In this document: one piece after another, positions 1-9,419 of the stretch
Position numbering within the stretch: the stretch's first letter is position 1
Layout of the letters: each line of letters begins with the position of its first letter
Origin: Bedellia somnulentella
Taxonomy: Eukaryota > Arthropoda > Insecta > Lepidoptera > Bedelliidae
DNA: 64,000 bases
Assembly: GCA_963576735.1 (NCBI GenBank)
Contig: OY755178.1
Coordinates: 4,898,001 to 4,962,000, forward strand
Direction: 5' to 3'
Notes under the pieces: generated by a model
Told to the model about the DNA's origin: nothing
What the model saw: only the letters and a program-made list of their open reading frames with translations
Databases searched by the model: none
Position numbers and translations under genes: made by a program

Positions 1-325
1 TCCAATCCTGGGACGGGCCTACACCAATTTGTCTTTTCTAAAGTCATATGTGTGGTTAATTTATCATAGTTGCTAACGGTGAGGGAAAACATCGTGAGGA
101 AACCCACATGGCTGAGTTGTACTTAGTCATGTGACAGTGTATTCGTACAAAACGGCGATAGGCCTGCCCCCTATCACGTGAGTACACTGTCTAAGCAAAA
201 TGTGGGTACCTTCTCTGGAAACTAGATGGCGCTTGCCATGTGAGTTCAGGAGTATTGGTACCTCTGCCAACCCCTTCGGGGATAAACGGCGTGAACGTTT
301 ATGTATGTTATGTTATTATATTTGT
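1..325 (+). mobile_element. SINE-A copy (tRNA-derived SINE), 5' end cut by the window
   Basis: Body and 3' end of the tRNA-headed SINE seen complete at 40125-40495. It shows the family core 'catcgtgaggaaaccca', the 'ctatcacgtgagtacactg' block, and the 3' hairpin 'ccccttcgggg' followed by 'cggcgtgaacg' and a TATG/TTATG tail. The tRNA-like head lies before base 1. Its tail runs directly into the splice acceptor of the exon at 339. Confidence 0.85.
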
Positions 326-338
326 TATTCGCTTGCAG

Positions 339-489
339 AATAAAAGAATTCGGTGCAGTAATGCAACAAAACAAGTTATACCCGCTGCAGTCCCCGGGAG
401 CCAATGGAAGGGCGCGGGCAAGATTGCAAAGGCATACGACGTATTGGCCTCTCACTATCTCTTCTACGCTTATATTTAACTTTGGTTCG
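339..489 (+). CDS. Unidentified gene, first exon in the window
   Basis: The acceptor is 'attcgcttgcag' and the donor is the strong 'gtgagt' at 490. The frame that leaves in phase 0 (matching the next exon) reads GAVMQQNKLYPLQSPGANGR then TYWPLTISSTLIFNFGS. Another frame is open to TAA at 477-479, so the reading frame here is probable rather than proven. The 5' splice region lies within the tail of the SINE-A copy. Confidence 0.5.
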
Positions 490-3400
490 GTGAGTTTTCA
501 ATTCATATTTGCAATGGTCTGACAGGGTAGGCTTTTGACTTGTGAAATATCATTGGCATTAAAAACACTGGATTAAAATCATGATTAAAAAAGTATTGTT
601 GAATATTTAAACATATTAAAACTGTTATAACGTTATTGTAAAATAATTTAAAAAATAAAGACGTTTGAAATATGTATGTTTTAATAATGTGTAAAGTATA
701 TAATAAAAGTTTTATTATCATTTAAAATGACTTATACTCACAGTATTTTTTTAAAGAGTCTTACTTGACCATGTGTAATGTGTTAAATTTTGAAGGTAAT
801 GGAACCTCTAACGCGACTAGTAGTACAAGAGAGTCTAACTGATGACGAAGTAGACGTGTGTCGCAAAGTGCTGCTCAATTTGCTGGGAATGGAGTCCAGA
901 CATGAGTTCCCGGTGCCGCAAGTACCGTCCAATAGCATGAGGTTAGTTTAGATCAACGTACATACATATCTATAACTTATTTAGATATTTACTAGTGGTA
1001 CAAGAGAGCAGCTAACTGATGATGAAGTAGACGTGTGTCGCAAAGTGCTGCTCAATTTGCTGGGAATGGAGTCCAGACATGAGTTCCCGGTGCCGCAAGT
1101 ACCGTCCAATAGCATGAGGTTAGTTTAGATCAACGTACATACATATCTATAACTTATTTAGATATTTACTAGTGGTACAAGAGAGCAGCTAACTGATGAT
1201 GAAGTAGACGTGTGTCGCAAAGTGCTGCTCAATTTGCTGGGAATGGAGTCCAGACATGAGTTCCCGGTGCCGCAAGTACCGTCCAATAGCATGAGGTTAG
1301 TTTAGATCAACGTACATACATATCTATAACTTATTTAGATATTTACTAGTGGTACAAGAGAGCAGCTAACTGATGATGAAGTAGACGTGTGTCGCAAAGT
1401 GCTGCTCAATTTGCTGGGAATGGAGTCCAGACATGAGTTCCCGGTGCCGCAAGTACCGTCCAATAGCATGAGGTTAGTTTAGATCAACGTACATACATAT
1501 CTATAACTTATTTAGATATTTACTAGTGGTACAAGAGAGCTAACTGATGATGAAGTAGACGTGTGTCGCAAAGTGCTGCTCAATTTGCTGGGAATGGAGT
1601 CCAGACATGAGTTCCTGGTGCCGCAAGTACCGTCCAATAGCATGAGGTTAGTTTAGATACACGTACATACTACTTATTTAAATGTTTTCTATGTAGTGTC
1701 GACTTAGCACTACCACATCATTTCTAGGTACAAGGAAATACACATACTATAAATGAGAATTTTGAGTACTTATCCTGAACTTCTTAAATGATGAATGTGG
1801 CTGGGTAACTTTCCCTACATTACCTTATTTAACCATCATCTCTCAGTTAATTTTGCTACACTTGCACTCCTCTGCACTTTAGCTACTCCTGTTTGGGGTT
1901 TCATCGCCGTTATAGAATACATATTAATTGATATATTTGCAACCATGATACAATAATGTAATACGCTTCGTAGAAATGTTGAGTGAATGGAGGTGTCCTT
2001 ATTTACAAAATCAGTAGTAACAGAATCTTTTTTTGCTATGGTATCTATTTGTAGGTCTACTATAGTTACATTATAGTTTGGGCATCAAAGGATGGTTCCT
2101 GTCCTAGTGCAGCTGTTGAGTGGATGAGCTAAGAATTGCATTTATATTTTGATAAAAGAAAGTACGATAAATAATTTATTACGATAAAATAATATCAACA
2201 ATTTTACACATAAATAACATATTGCCTAATTGGTTCTGGTTCCGAATATGTGCCTCGGCCGAGTATCTCGCTGGACACGTCAGCTGCTACACATTTTCTA
2301 TCAAGAGACAATATGTATCATCGAAATATGGATTTTTATTAATCTTATGAATTACATAAAATATATCCCTTTTATTAGATTTATTATAACTTGTAATGGG
2401 GTAAGTAGTAATCGTGATGTCCAAAAAGTCAAATCTAACCTAACCAAAAACTAAATTATGGATTAAAGTTACCCACTTTTCATCCAAAATAAAAAAAAAA
2501 AAAAAAAAAAAAAGTCAAAAAAAAAAAAAAATTATTAACCTTTAAATTGCAGATCAAAATCAAGCGGTCGTCGCGAAGAGCAATGGCGCCAAGTATGGAG
2601 CGAGTTGGAAGCATTAATACGAGCCTATTCAGTTTCGGCCGGACACAAAGCGTTGCTACGAACATTGGCCGAATGCCGGTCTCATAACAACCATGGGAGT
2701 GACGGTATGTATACTCATACAGGATGGCAGAGTTACTAATACTTCAGAATATCACGGGATTTTTGTGATGCTTGTTGTTCAGAGTACCCATGTTTTATAT
2801 GGACGGTGCATCTACGTCATAGAGGGCATGCCTAACGCCGCTTTACAAGAATATCTATCATATGTTTAGAAATTGATTGAAATTGATTGATGTTTAGAAT
2901 ATGCTTTGAATAGCACTACCCCATTGCTTCCGGTGGGCGTACGTAAGAAGCGACTAACGGAATTGGGGCTTTTTAAGGGATTTTTGGGCGATGCGGTTGG
3001 ACACCCATCACCAACAACTTTATTCCCCCACGCAACTTCCAAAAGTGGCTGAGGAATTTTTAATTCCTTAGCTCTGGCTACCCCTTCTAGGAATTTATAG
3101 CCGTGAATATATTTTTGTATGTATGTATGTTTAGAAATGCTAGACAAAGCATATCATACTTTATATCCTTCATCCTTAAAACAGTCTGTGATCTTTTATA
3201 TTTCTGTGTCTTTGGTTAAGGTGTATGCACGCTTGCATGTTTGTATATGTGCTCTGGAAAATTTTCTTTGGGAAGATGTTTCTACTTTTAAGCTTAACAT
3301 GGCAGATGTTGCTGCTTCATAAATTTAGCGCTTCCTTAGTTTTTGAAATGTTTATTAGTTTTGGTCTGAATTAAGCCGTTGGTTTAACAATAGAATGAAG

Positions 3401-6400
3401 CATAGATTTTTCAAGTAAAATTCTATTTTGTTCGGCTTTGTTTTAAATTTATCAATAGTTGACGTTAATTTATGGAATGGTGTCGTACCGTATATTTATT
3501 GAAAGTGTAGAATAATATATGACTAGGCGGCGATATGCGCCGCTCATATGCTAGCGTTATAGAATCAACGAGCGAAGCGGTAATAAACGGGTCGGCAGTG
3601 GCACCGGAAAGAGCGACGGCTGAGTCATTGATGAAAGATGTTGTTCCACTCTCCTGTTCTGATACTCTTATTAAAACCAAAACACCAACACGTACCATTC
3701 CTAATTACAATGATGTGGAAATAAATAGGAAAAATAAGGAAAGTGAATGGATTCGAGTCACAAAAAAGCGCAAAAACAAGTCACAGTCTCGTTTTAAAGG
3801 CCGACAAGGTAAGGCTCTTATGGAAGAAAATTCGACCTTTCGAGCCGCGGACATAAAGGTGCCGCTCTTCATATATAATGTGTCTAAAGAGGCTAAAGTG
3901 GAAGATATAACTCAACACATACTTAATAAGACGGCTATTCATGTTACACCCGAAAAAGTTAATATGAAAGGAACAAAGAAATATGACTCATACAAAATAT
4001 ATGTTTCGAAAATTCATTTGAATTTATTTGAGGATGATACGTTATGGCCAAGTGGAATATATTTTCGGAGGTATTTCTATTTGAAAAAACGTATAGACAC
4101 AGATAAGGCAAAATTAAATACTGTTAAAAATGGCGACTAAAACTAAATACACGGATTCAGTCCGGTTTGTAAGTTTTAACTGCAAATCGGTGAAAAGGTC
4201 GGCAGGGTGTATAAAATATTTATGCAATACATGTGATGTAATCGCAATACAAGAACATTGGCTTCTACCCGATGATATCCCGTTCCTCGGCTCAATACAT
4301 GGAGGGTTCGAATACACTGGAAAGTCAGCAGTGGATAGTGGGGCAGGTTTGCTGAGAGGAAGACCGTACGGTGGGGTCGGCATATTATGGAGAAAAGGGA
4401 TTTTCGATTCGGTGTCCGTCATAGAGTGCAAAAGTGTGCGTATATGTGCAATCAAAGCGATAGTTAATAATAGAACATTGTTATTAGCCAGCGTATATAT
4501 GCCGACGGATTGCGTGGACAATTTACCAGAGTTTAGTGAATGTATGGGCGAACTTGGAGCCATAATTAATTGTAACGACGCGGACAATATCTTCATACTT
4601 GGTGACTTTAATGCTCATGTCGGAGAGGTTTTCTGTAGTGAAATGTTACAGTACTGTGTGGATTTGCAACTGAAATGTGTGGACTTCGATAAATTGGGTA
4701 TGTTTTCTGACAATTATACTTTTATTAGTGAATCATGTGGAAGCAGGAGGTGGCTTGATCACTGTCTAGTGTCTGACGCTGCGTGGAATACCGTTGAGGG
4801 TGTGAACATCAGATACGACGTGTTTTGGTCCGACCACTTACCTCTATTTGTAGATTGTAATTTATCGTTACTAAGACCAAAAGTTGCTGTTCTTAAACCT
4901 AGATTCCGTGAGGGGGTTGCGTGGGGAGAACGAACTAACGAACAGATCAATACTTATCAGGAAGAGTCAGAAAAACTATTTAAAAATGTTGTATTTCCTC
5001 AAGAATGTGTTGAATGTTGTAAAAGTAACTTTTGTACAGATATTAATCACCGACAAATTGTTGCGAATATATATACTCAAATTGTCTCTATTTTATGTGA
5101 AGCCTCGATTAAAAGTTACTCTAAGTGTAAATCCAAAAAAAGGCGAACCAATCATGTGATAGGGTGGAACAGACACGTTAAACATGCTCATGTGGAGGCT
5201 AGAAAATGTTATACTAATTGGTGTTTATACGGTAAACCTCGGATTGGTAGCATTTATGATGACATGTGTACTACGCGACGTGCATTTAAATCGAAGTTAA
5301 AATGGTGTATTGATAACCAGGAACGCATAAAGATGGATATCATAGCAACACATAGGTATAACAAAGACTTTAAGGCATTTTGGAAATCAACAAATGAACT
5401 CAATATCCAACCAAGCCTTCCCGTGAGCGTGGAGGGCGTGTCTGAGCCAAGTGATATTGCTAATATGTTTGTAAACCACTTTTCTGTAAGCTCTACCCTG
5501 GGTCAATCCAATTCAAACCTGCAGGTAGGCTCTGAGGGGAAGGGAACATTGATGACGTTTACATCGGCCGATGTCAAACACGCCATCAAAGGCATCCACA
5601 GAGGTCGCTCTCCCGGTCACGACGGGTTGACAATTGAACACTTACAGTTCGCGGGTGAAAACGCCATTCGTGTGTTGTCTCTGTTTTACTCATTGTGTGT
5701 GTCTCACTCATATCTACCGACAGATATGATTAAGGTATTTGTTGTGCCAGTACTGAAGTGTAAGACAGGAGATATATGTGATAAATCTAACTACAGACCA
5801 ATTTCTTTGGCCACTACAATTGCAAAGGTCTTTGATCACATGATTAACTCTCATCTCGATAATCATCTGAAACTTCATGATGCCCAGTTTGGCTTTAGAC
5901 GCTCGTTATCTACAGAGTCAGCCATACTGTGTCTTAAAAGTACAGTGAAGTATTATGTGGATAGGATTACGCCGGTATATGTATGTTTCATGGATTTGTC
6001 TAAAGCCTTCGACTTGGTATCTTATGACATACTTTGGACTAAACTTAAGGGAAAGATTCCAGATGAACTCTTGATTATATTGCAGTATTGGTACACGAAC
6101 CAGATAAATTACGTGAGATGGGATGACGCGTTATCTAATGCATACCAGCTCGAGTGTGGATTGAGACAGGGTGGACTAACTTCTCCAATACTGTTTAATA
6201 TGTATATTAATGCGCTTATTGAGGAACTCAGCGGGGCTGGGGTCGGTTGCAGCATCAATGGTATTTACATAAACAATATAAGTTATGCTGATGATATGGC
6301 ACTACTGAGTCCGTCGATAGCCGCAATGAGGAAGATGTTGAATATCTGTGAGTCGTATGCTGAATCTCATGGTTTGATATACAACATAAAAAAGACTGAA

Positions 6401-9372
6401 TATATGATGTTTTCCAATGGGGTACAAAAGAAGCGAAAAATACCACCTATTTGCTTAAATGGCGTACCTCTTAATAAGGTATCTCATTTTAAATACTTGG
6501 GCCATATCTTAAGTGAGAATCTTAGCGACGACATTGACATTGAAAGAGAGCGAAGATCTTTGTGCATTAGAGGAAATATGCTTATTCGCCGTTTCTCCAA
6601 CTGCTCAGTTGACGTCAAGGTTACGCTTTTTAAAGCGTTTTGTCAGACCATGTATACAAGTAGCCTCTGGACAAACTATACACAAAAAGCTTTTAATAAG
6701 CTCCGTGTGCAGTACAACAACACCTTCAGGATGCTGTTGCGGCTGTCACGCTTTTGTAGTGCATCTGGTATGTTCGCGAGAGAGCGAACCGATGACTTTT
6801 ATGGGTTAATTCGCAAACGAACTGCCTCGTTGATGGCACGGGTGCGAGCCAGTAGCAACAGCATCGTGAGGGCTGTTGTTGAACGTTTTGACTGTCCCAT
6901 TTTGGCTCACTGGGTGCGGACCATTCACTGGAACAGGGAATGTACCGCGTACAGTGTGGCAAAGTGACGACACCATAAGATTTTATATAAATTACAATAA
7001 TAATAATAATAATAATACTAACAATAGGTTTAAGTAATTTTCACTGTCTACTAACAAATATATGGATGTTGTAACGTCTGAAATAAATGAATAAATAAAT
7101 AAATAAATAATAACAATCTACTGGAGAATTGATGAATGCTTATTTAAATAATTAATAGCATCTAATTTTGGGTATATATATGCATACCTAAGACCAATTA
7201 AATATCAAGACGGCGGAAAGATCAAGCTTTCCTCAACAAAACAAGTAGTGTAACGCCCGATTTCTGAATTGAGTATTCCAGCTGAGAACAACTTAAGTAT
7301 CGTTCTGTCACATTGAAATCTTAACAACTGAATGAGACAAAACGATACTTAAGTCGTTCTCAGCTTGAATACTCAATTCAGAAATCGGGCGTAAAACTAG
7401 TTGTGTGTGGACGATAAAAATATGTCATCGTATACTGAAACGATTTTAAAACCAAATATTTTAGGAGTTTTTATAGATAAACGAAACCGATAAATGATTA
7501 AAATTTTGCTGGTTCTTCAACAGATTTGGTTTAAGATCTTTTTCTCAGGATTTATCAGCACATTGTGGTTCTTATAACACTCAAGGCTTAAGCATTATAA
7601 CAAATACAATAGTAAACATATGCTATATTACTAACCCAACTTTCTAGAAAAGTTACCTTTAAAATAAATGTCTTACTGAATGTAAGTGATAACCAGGAAT
7701 TATTAAAAATATGGAACAACTTGGAATTCAAACATATCAACATGCTGGAAGTATATTCGCTTTTGTTTTTTATGCTTATGCTTGCTTGTGCATGTTTCTT
7801 TGCTTACCGCTTTTGATTAATTACCAATTATATTTTATGCTTTATTTTAATCACGACATACTTTAATTAAAAACCATTGAATATAGTGGGAAAGGACTTG
7901 GCCTCAAATACAAAAGGAAAATGTTGCAAACCTCATTTATAATTATAACGCATAATGCAATTCATTAATCAATATTCTAAATATTGGAAGGCTTATGCTT
8001 ATGTATGAAGGTTTGCAACATTCACTGTGGGTCTAAGTAGGTACTTTGAAATCAAGCTGACATAATGTCACATGATGGTCAGGAGAACCATAACATCTGC
8101 CATGCCATCGGGAGGGAACGGTGATAGAGCTATTTTGTTTCCATCATAGATTTACAGCTTTGTGTACATGCTATAAATTTAATAATATTTAAAGTAGAAT
8201 TTCTTTTATTATTTATTCATATACTCACAACTATAAATCCCTAGAAGGGGTAGCAAGAACAAAGGTAAAATAAAGGTTTTTTAAATCTTGGGGATTATAA
8301 GGTTGTTGTTGGTGATGGTTCTCCAACCACATCGCCCAAAAATCCATTAAAAGCCCAATACCCTTAATCGCCTCTAACATACACCCTTGGGAAGAAACGG
8401 GGTAGTGCTATTCTAAGCCGACACTACACAGCATTTTATTAATACTAAATCAATTAACAAGTCTCTTATTATTACTGTAATAGAATAAAGATTAATAATA
8501 ATGTTTCGGGCCATGATCAGTAAAAAACCGAATCACAGAACTTGGCTCAGGACTTATTTATTCTACTTTTTCTTAAATGAACTATATGACTCATTTTAAG
8601 CGGCTTCTTAATACTTGTTATGGTATAAAAAGACTGGTCAAAGTAAGAGTAAAGTAAAAGTGATGTGTTTTAAAAAAACTATTGTGTCGAATGGGAACTT
8701 CACATTGACTAATATTTATTGTGTGATTTAATTTTCTAACTTGTAAAAATGGCGCTTTTGAGAAAATTACTTTTTGAATCATATGTTAAGTTAAATCTCA
8801 TGGTATTTCATATTATGTACTAGATACATCTTATGGTTTCAATATGGTCATGTAAGATGCAAGATAGCATATTATGTCACTATAAGAAACTTTTGTTGTG
8901 TTTTTACATAAAGTTGATTATGACTTGTGGGTTGTAGAACTGTTCTCATGTTATTTTCCTATTTTATTCCATTTTACTCAAAAATGTATACCAAATGTCC
9001 ATAAAATGTTCTTAAAACTTACATTTTAGTATGAACGAATGATTAATCACAGTAGAATTTAGTGTTTACTTTGTTTACATTGAAACTTATCAAATTCGAT
9101 TCATATACCCCTTGTCCCTTTTAGGTGAAACAAGAGCCTCAGTGATTCGAGCGACAACAGACTCCCCCCTATCTCCTGTAGGTAGTGGCAATGGTAGTGC
9201 AAGTAATAGTACTACTACCAGTGATGTTTGGGCCCCAAGAAACCTATTAGAGACCTTACTAGGAGCCCCACGACCGTCGAGAAGACCCGATTTTGCAGGA
9301 AGAATGGCGGCCGGGAATAGAGTTGCTACTTTGTACCCTCATTTGATGCAGCAGGATGTCGAACAACATTAA
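339..9372 (+). CDS. 3' part of an unidentified multi-exon gene (gene span)
   Basis: Exons at 339-489, 796-941, 2553-2704 and 9125-9372, plus four amplified copies of the second exon, join with consistent GT/AG boundaries and phases (0, 2, 1) into one open frame ending at TAA 9370-9372. The deduced C-terminal part contains VVQESLTDDEVDVCRKVLLN, EEQWRQVWSELEALIRAYS and VWAPRNLLETLLGAPRPSRR, with a Ser/Gly/Thr-rich linker before the last block. I do not recognise the family and see no signal peptide, membrane segment or catalytic motif in this portion. The leucine-rich amphipathic stretches suggest a helical protein, which is inference. The 5' exons lie upstream of the window. The frame of the first exon is the least certain part. 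Confidence 0.7.
796..941 (+). CDS. Unidentified gene, second exon (ancestral copy)
   Basis: Acceptor 'ttttgaag', donor 'gttagt' at 942. It enters in phase 0 and leaves in phase 2. It encodes VMEPLTRLVVQESLTDDEVD and then VCRKVLLNLLGMESRHEFPV ending in SNSMR. This is the only copy with the full 5' part. The downstream copies begin at an internal ACTAG that corresponds to 816-820 of this exon. Confidence 0.72.
996..1118 (+). CDS. Amplified exon copy 2
   Basis: 123 bp between the new acceptor 'tatttactag' and donor 'gttagt'. Entered in phase 2 after the preceding AG, it reads SGTREQLTDDEVDVCRKVLL and on to SNSMR without a stop, leaving again in phase 2. It could therefore be included any number of times without shifting the frame. 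Whether it is spliced in is unknown. Confidence 0.5.
1173..1295 (+). CDS. Amplified exon copy 3
   Basis: Same as copy 2: 123 bp, phase 2 in and out, identical splice sites, no stop codon. Expression is not shown by sequence alone. Confidence 0.5.
1350..1472 (+). CDS. Amplified exon copy 4
   Basis: Same as copies 2 and 3: 123 bp, phase 2 in and out, open, with acceptor and donor retained. Confidence 0.5.
1527..1646 (+). CDS. Amplified exon copy 5, 3 bp shorter
   Basis: 120 bp. A CAG codon is lost after GTREx, so the frame is kept. It also has a CCG to CTG change (Pro to Leu). Acceptor 'tttactag' and donor 'gttagt' persist. The loss of exactly one codon fits either selection for frame or slippage. 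Confidence 0.5.
1700..2552. other. Intron with no recognised element; poly-A tract
   Basis: AT-rich intron sequence. The only marked feature is a broken A-tract at about 2490-2532, close to the acceptor of the exon at 2553. No gene or repeat family was recognised between 1700 and 2480. Confidence 0.5.
2553..2704 (+). CDS. Unidentified gene, third exon
   Basis: Acceptor 'ttaaattgcag', donor 'gtatgt' at 2705. It completes the AG|A codon of the previous exon and reads SKSSGRREEQWRQVWSELEA then LIRAYSVSAGHKALLRTLAE, ending GSD with phase 1. Codon usage is richer in GC than the flanks, as expected for a real exon. Confidence 0.75.
2905..3131 (+). mobile_element. SINE-B copy
   Basis: Runs from 'gaatagcactaccccat' through 'gcgatgcggttgg' and 'aacttccaaaagtggctgag' to 'tatagccgtgaatat' and a (TATG)n tail. 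It is moderately diverged from the consensus. Confidence 0.85.
3535..4140 (+). CDS. LINE ORF1 protein, RRM-like
   Basis: 201 residues. The N-terminal half is Ser/Thr-rich and basic (KKRKNKSQSRFKGRQGK). The C-terminal half has alternating beta/alpha-like blocks (VPLFIYNVSKEAK, YKIYVSKIHL, WPSGIYFRRYF) that resemble the RRM-like part of CR1-group ORF1 proteins. These proteins bind RNA and act as chaperones in the retrotransposition particle. No CCHC zinc knuckle is visible and the protein is short for the family, so the true 5' end may lie upstream. The stop overlaps the ORF2 start in the string ATGGCGACTAA, an 11-bp overlap in the +1 frame, which suggests ORF2 is made by reinitiation or frameshifting (inference). 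Confidence 0.75.
   Translation: MRRSYASVIESTSEAVINGSAVAPERATAESLMKDVVPLSCSDTLIKTKTPTRTIPNYNDVEINRKNKESEWIRVTKKRKNKSQSRFKGRQGKALMEENSTFRAADIKVPLFIYNVSKEAKVEDITQHILNKTAIHVTPEKVNMKGTKKYDSYKIYVSKIHLNLFEDDTLWPSGIYFRRYFYLKKRIDTDKAKLNTVKNGD
4130..6967 (+). CDS. LINE ORF2: APE endonuclease and reverse transcriptase
   Basis: 945 residues, unbroken. The N-terminal AP-endonuclease-like domain (about 8-245) shows SFNCKSVKRS, IAIQEHWL, LGDFNAHVGE, SRRWLDHCLVSD and WSDHLPLF. The reverse transcriptase domain (about 470-790) shows GRSPGHDGLT, NYRPISLATTIAKVFDHM, QFGFRRSLSTES, CFMDLSKAFDLV, LRQGGLTSPILFNMYIN, the catalytic YADD near residue 718, and FKYLGHIL. The enzyme nicks target DNA and primes reverse transcription there. 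Motif spelling fits the CR1/L2/Daphne group of the Jockey superfamily, but the exact clade would need a tree. All catalytic residues looked for are present, so the copy may be recent. Confidence 0.92.
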   Translation: MATKTKYTDSVRFVSFNCKSVKRSAGCIKYLCNTCDVIAIQEHWLLPDDIPFLGSIHGGFEYTGKSAVDSGAGLLRGRPYGGVGILWRKGIFDSVSVIECKSVRICAIKAIVNNRTLLLASVYMPTDCVDNLPEFSECMGELGAIINCNDADNIFILGDFNAHVGEVFCSEMLQYCVDLQLKCVDFDKLGMFSDNYTFISESCGSRRWLDHCLVSDAAWNTVEGVNIRYDVFWSDHLPLFVDCNLSLLRPKVAVLKPRFREGVAWGERTNEQINTYQEESEKLFKNVVFPQECVECCKSNFCTDINHRQIVANIYTQIVSILCEASIKSYSKCKSKKRRTNHVIGWNRHVKHAHVEARKCYTNWCLYGKPRIGSIYDDMCTTRRAFKSKLKWCIDNQERIKMDIIATHRYNKDFKAFWKSTNELNIQPSLPVSVEGVSEPSDIANMFVNHFSVSSTLGQSNSNLQVGSEGKGTLMTFTSADVKHAIKGIHRGRSPGHDGLTIEHLQFAGENAIRVLSLFYSLCVSHSYLPTDMIKVFVVPVLKCKTGDICDKSNYRPISLATTIAKVFDHMINSHLDNHLKLHDAQFGFRRSLSTESAILCLKSTVKYYVDRITPVYVCFMDLSKAFDLVSYDILWTKLKGKIPDELLIILQYWYTNQINYVRWDDALSNAYQLECGLRQGGLTSPILFNMYINALIEELSGAGVGCSINGIYINNISYADDMALLSPSIAAMRKMLNICESYAESHGLIYNIKKTEYMMFSNGVQKKRKIPPICLNGVPLNKVSHFKYLGHILSENLSDDIDIERERRSLCIRGNMLIRRFSNCSVDVKVTLFKAFCQTMYTSSLWTNYTQKAFNKLRVQYNNTFRMLLRLSRFCSASGMFARERTDDFYGLIRKRTASLMARVRASSNSIVRAVVERFDCPILAHWVRTIHWNRECTAYSVAK
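7254..7391. mobile_element. 138-bp foldback MITE (copy 1), TAA target duplication
   Basis: Almost the whole element is an inverted repeat ending in 'cgcccgatttctgaattgag' and its complement. It is flanked by TAA at 7251-7253 and 7392-7394. A 3-bp TWA duplication is typical of PIF/Harbinger elements. Identical-length copies lie at 21435 and 51969. Confidence 0.9.
7400..8215. other. Intron, nothing recognised
   Basis: AT-rich sequence between the MITE and the next SINE. No coding or repeat signature was found. Confidence 0.4.
8216..8432 (-). mobile_element. SINE-B copy
   Basis: Reverse orientation, from the tail 'tatactcac' to 'ccgacactacacagc'. Diverged internally. Confidence 0.8.
9125..9372 (+). 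CDS. Unidentified gene, terminal exon
   Basis: Acceptor 'cccttttag'. It completes the glycine codon from exon 3 and reads GETRASVIRATTDSPLSPVG, a Ser/Gly/Asn/Thr-rich linker, VWAPRNLLETLLGAPRPSRR, and ends LYPHLMQQDVEQH before TAA at 9370-9372. The NLLETLLGAPRPSRRPDFAG block looks like a conserved C-terminal motif, but I cannot assign it to a family. Confidence 0.75.
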
Positions 9373-9412
9373 AGTGATTTGGAAACTATTTGTTAAGTGT
9401 ATTATGATTAAG

Positions 9413-9418
9413 AATAAA
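9413..9418 (+). terminator. Poly(A) signal of the unidentified gene
   Basis: AATAAA about 40 bp after the stop codon, followed by a T-rich stretch. Position and sequence fit a canonical polyadenylation signal. Confidence 0.7.
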
Positions 9419-9419
9419 G

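Larger units (their letters stand above)
816..1695 (+). repeat. Tandem array of five 177-bp units containing an exon
   Basis: The string 'ggagtccagacatgag' recurs at 891, 1068, 1245, 1422 and 1596, giving periods of 177, 177, 177 and 174 bp. Each unit carries most of the second exon, its donor, and about 50 bp of downstream intron. The unit junction is the exonic ACTAG at 816-820, which becomes a new AG acceptor in copies 2-5. The copies are almost identical. The last has a 3-bp deletion and a C to T change and then decays into unique intron. Confidence 0.95.
3535..7112 (+). mobile_element. CR1-like non-LTR retrotransposon (LINE), coding region intact
   Basis: Two uninterrupted frames (ORF1 3535-4140, ORF2 4130-6967), a short 3' UTR, and a tail of AATAAT and AAATAA repeats at about 6998-7112 instead of poly(A). 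A microsatellite-like tail is usual in CR1/L2/Daphne-group LINEs. It lies in the last intron of the host gene on the same strand. The 5' limit is not defined. I place it between the SINE-B tail (3131) and ORF1. Confidence 0.85.

Noticed and set aside
246..455. Open frame on the - strand near the first exon
   Set aside because: Crosses a SINE tail and an exon; no similarity or splice support.
816..1695. CRISPR-like or satellite array
   Set aside because: The units are 177-bp exon-plus-intron duplications with no spacers.
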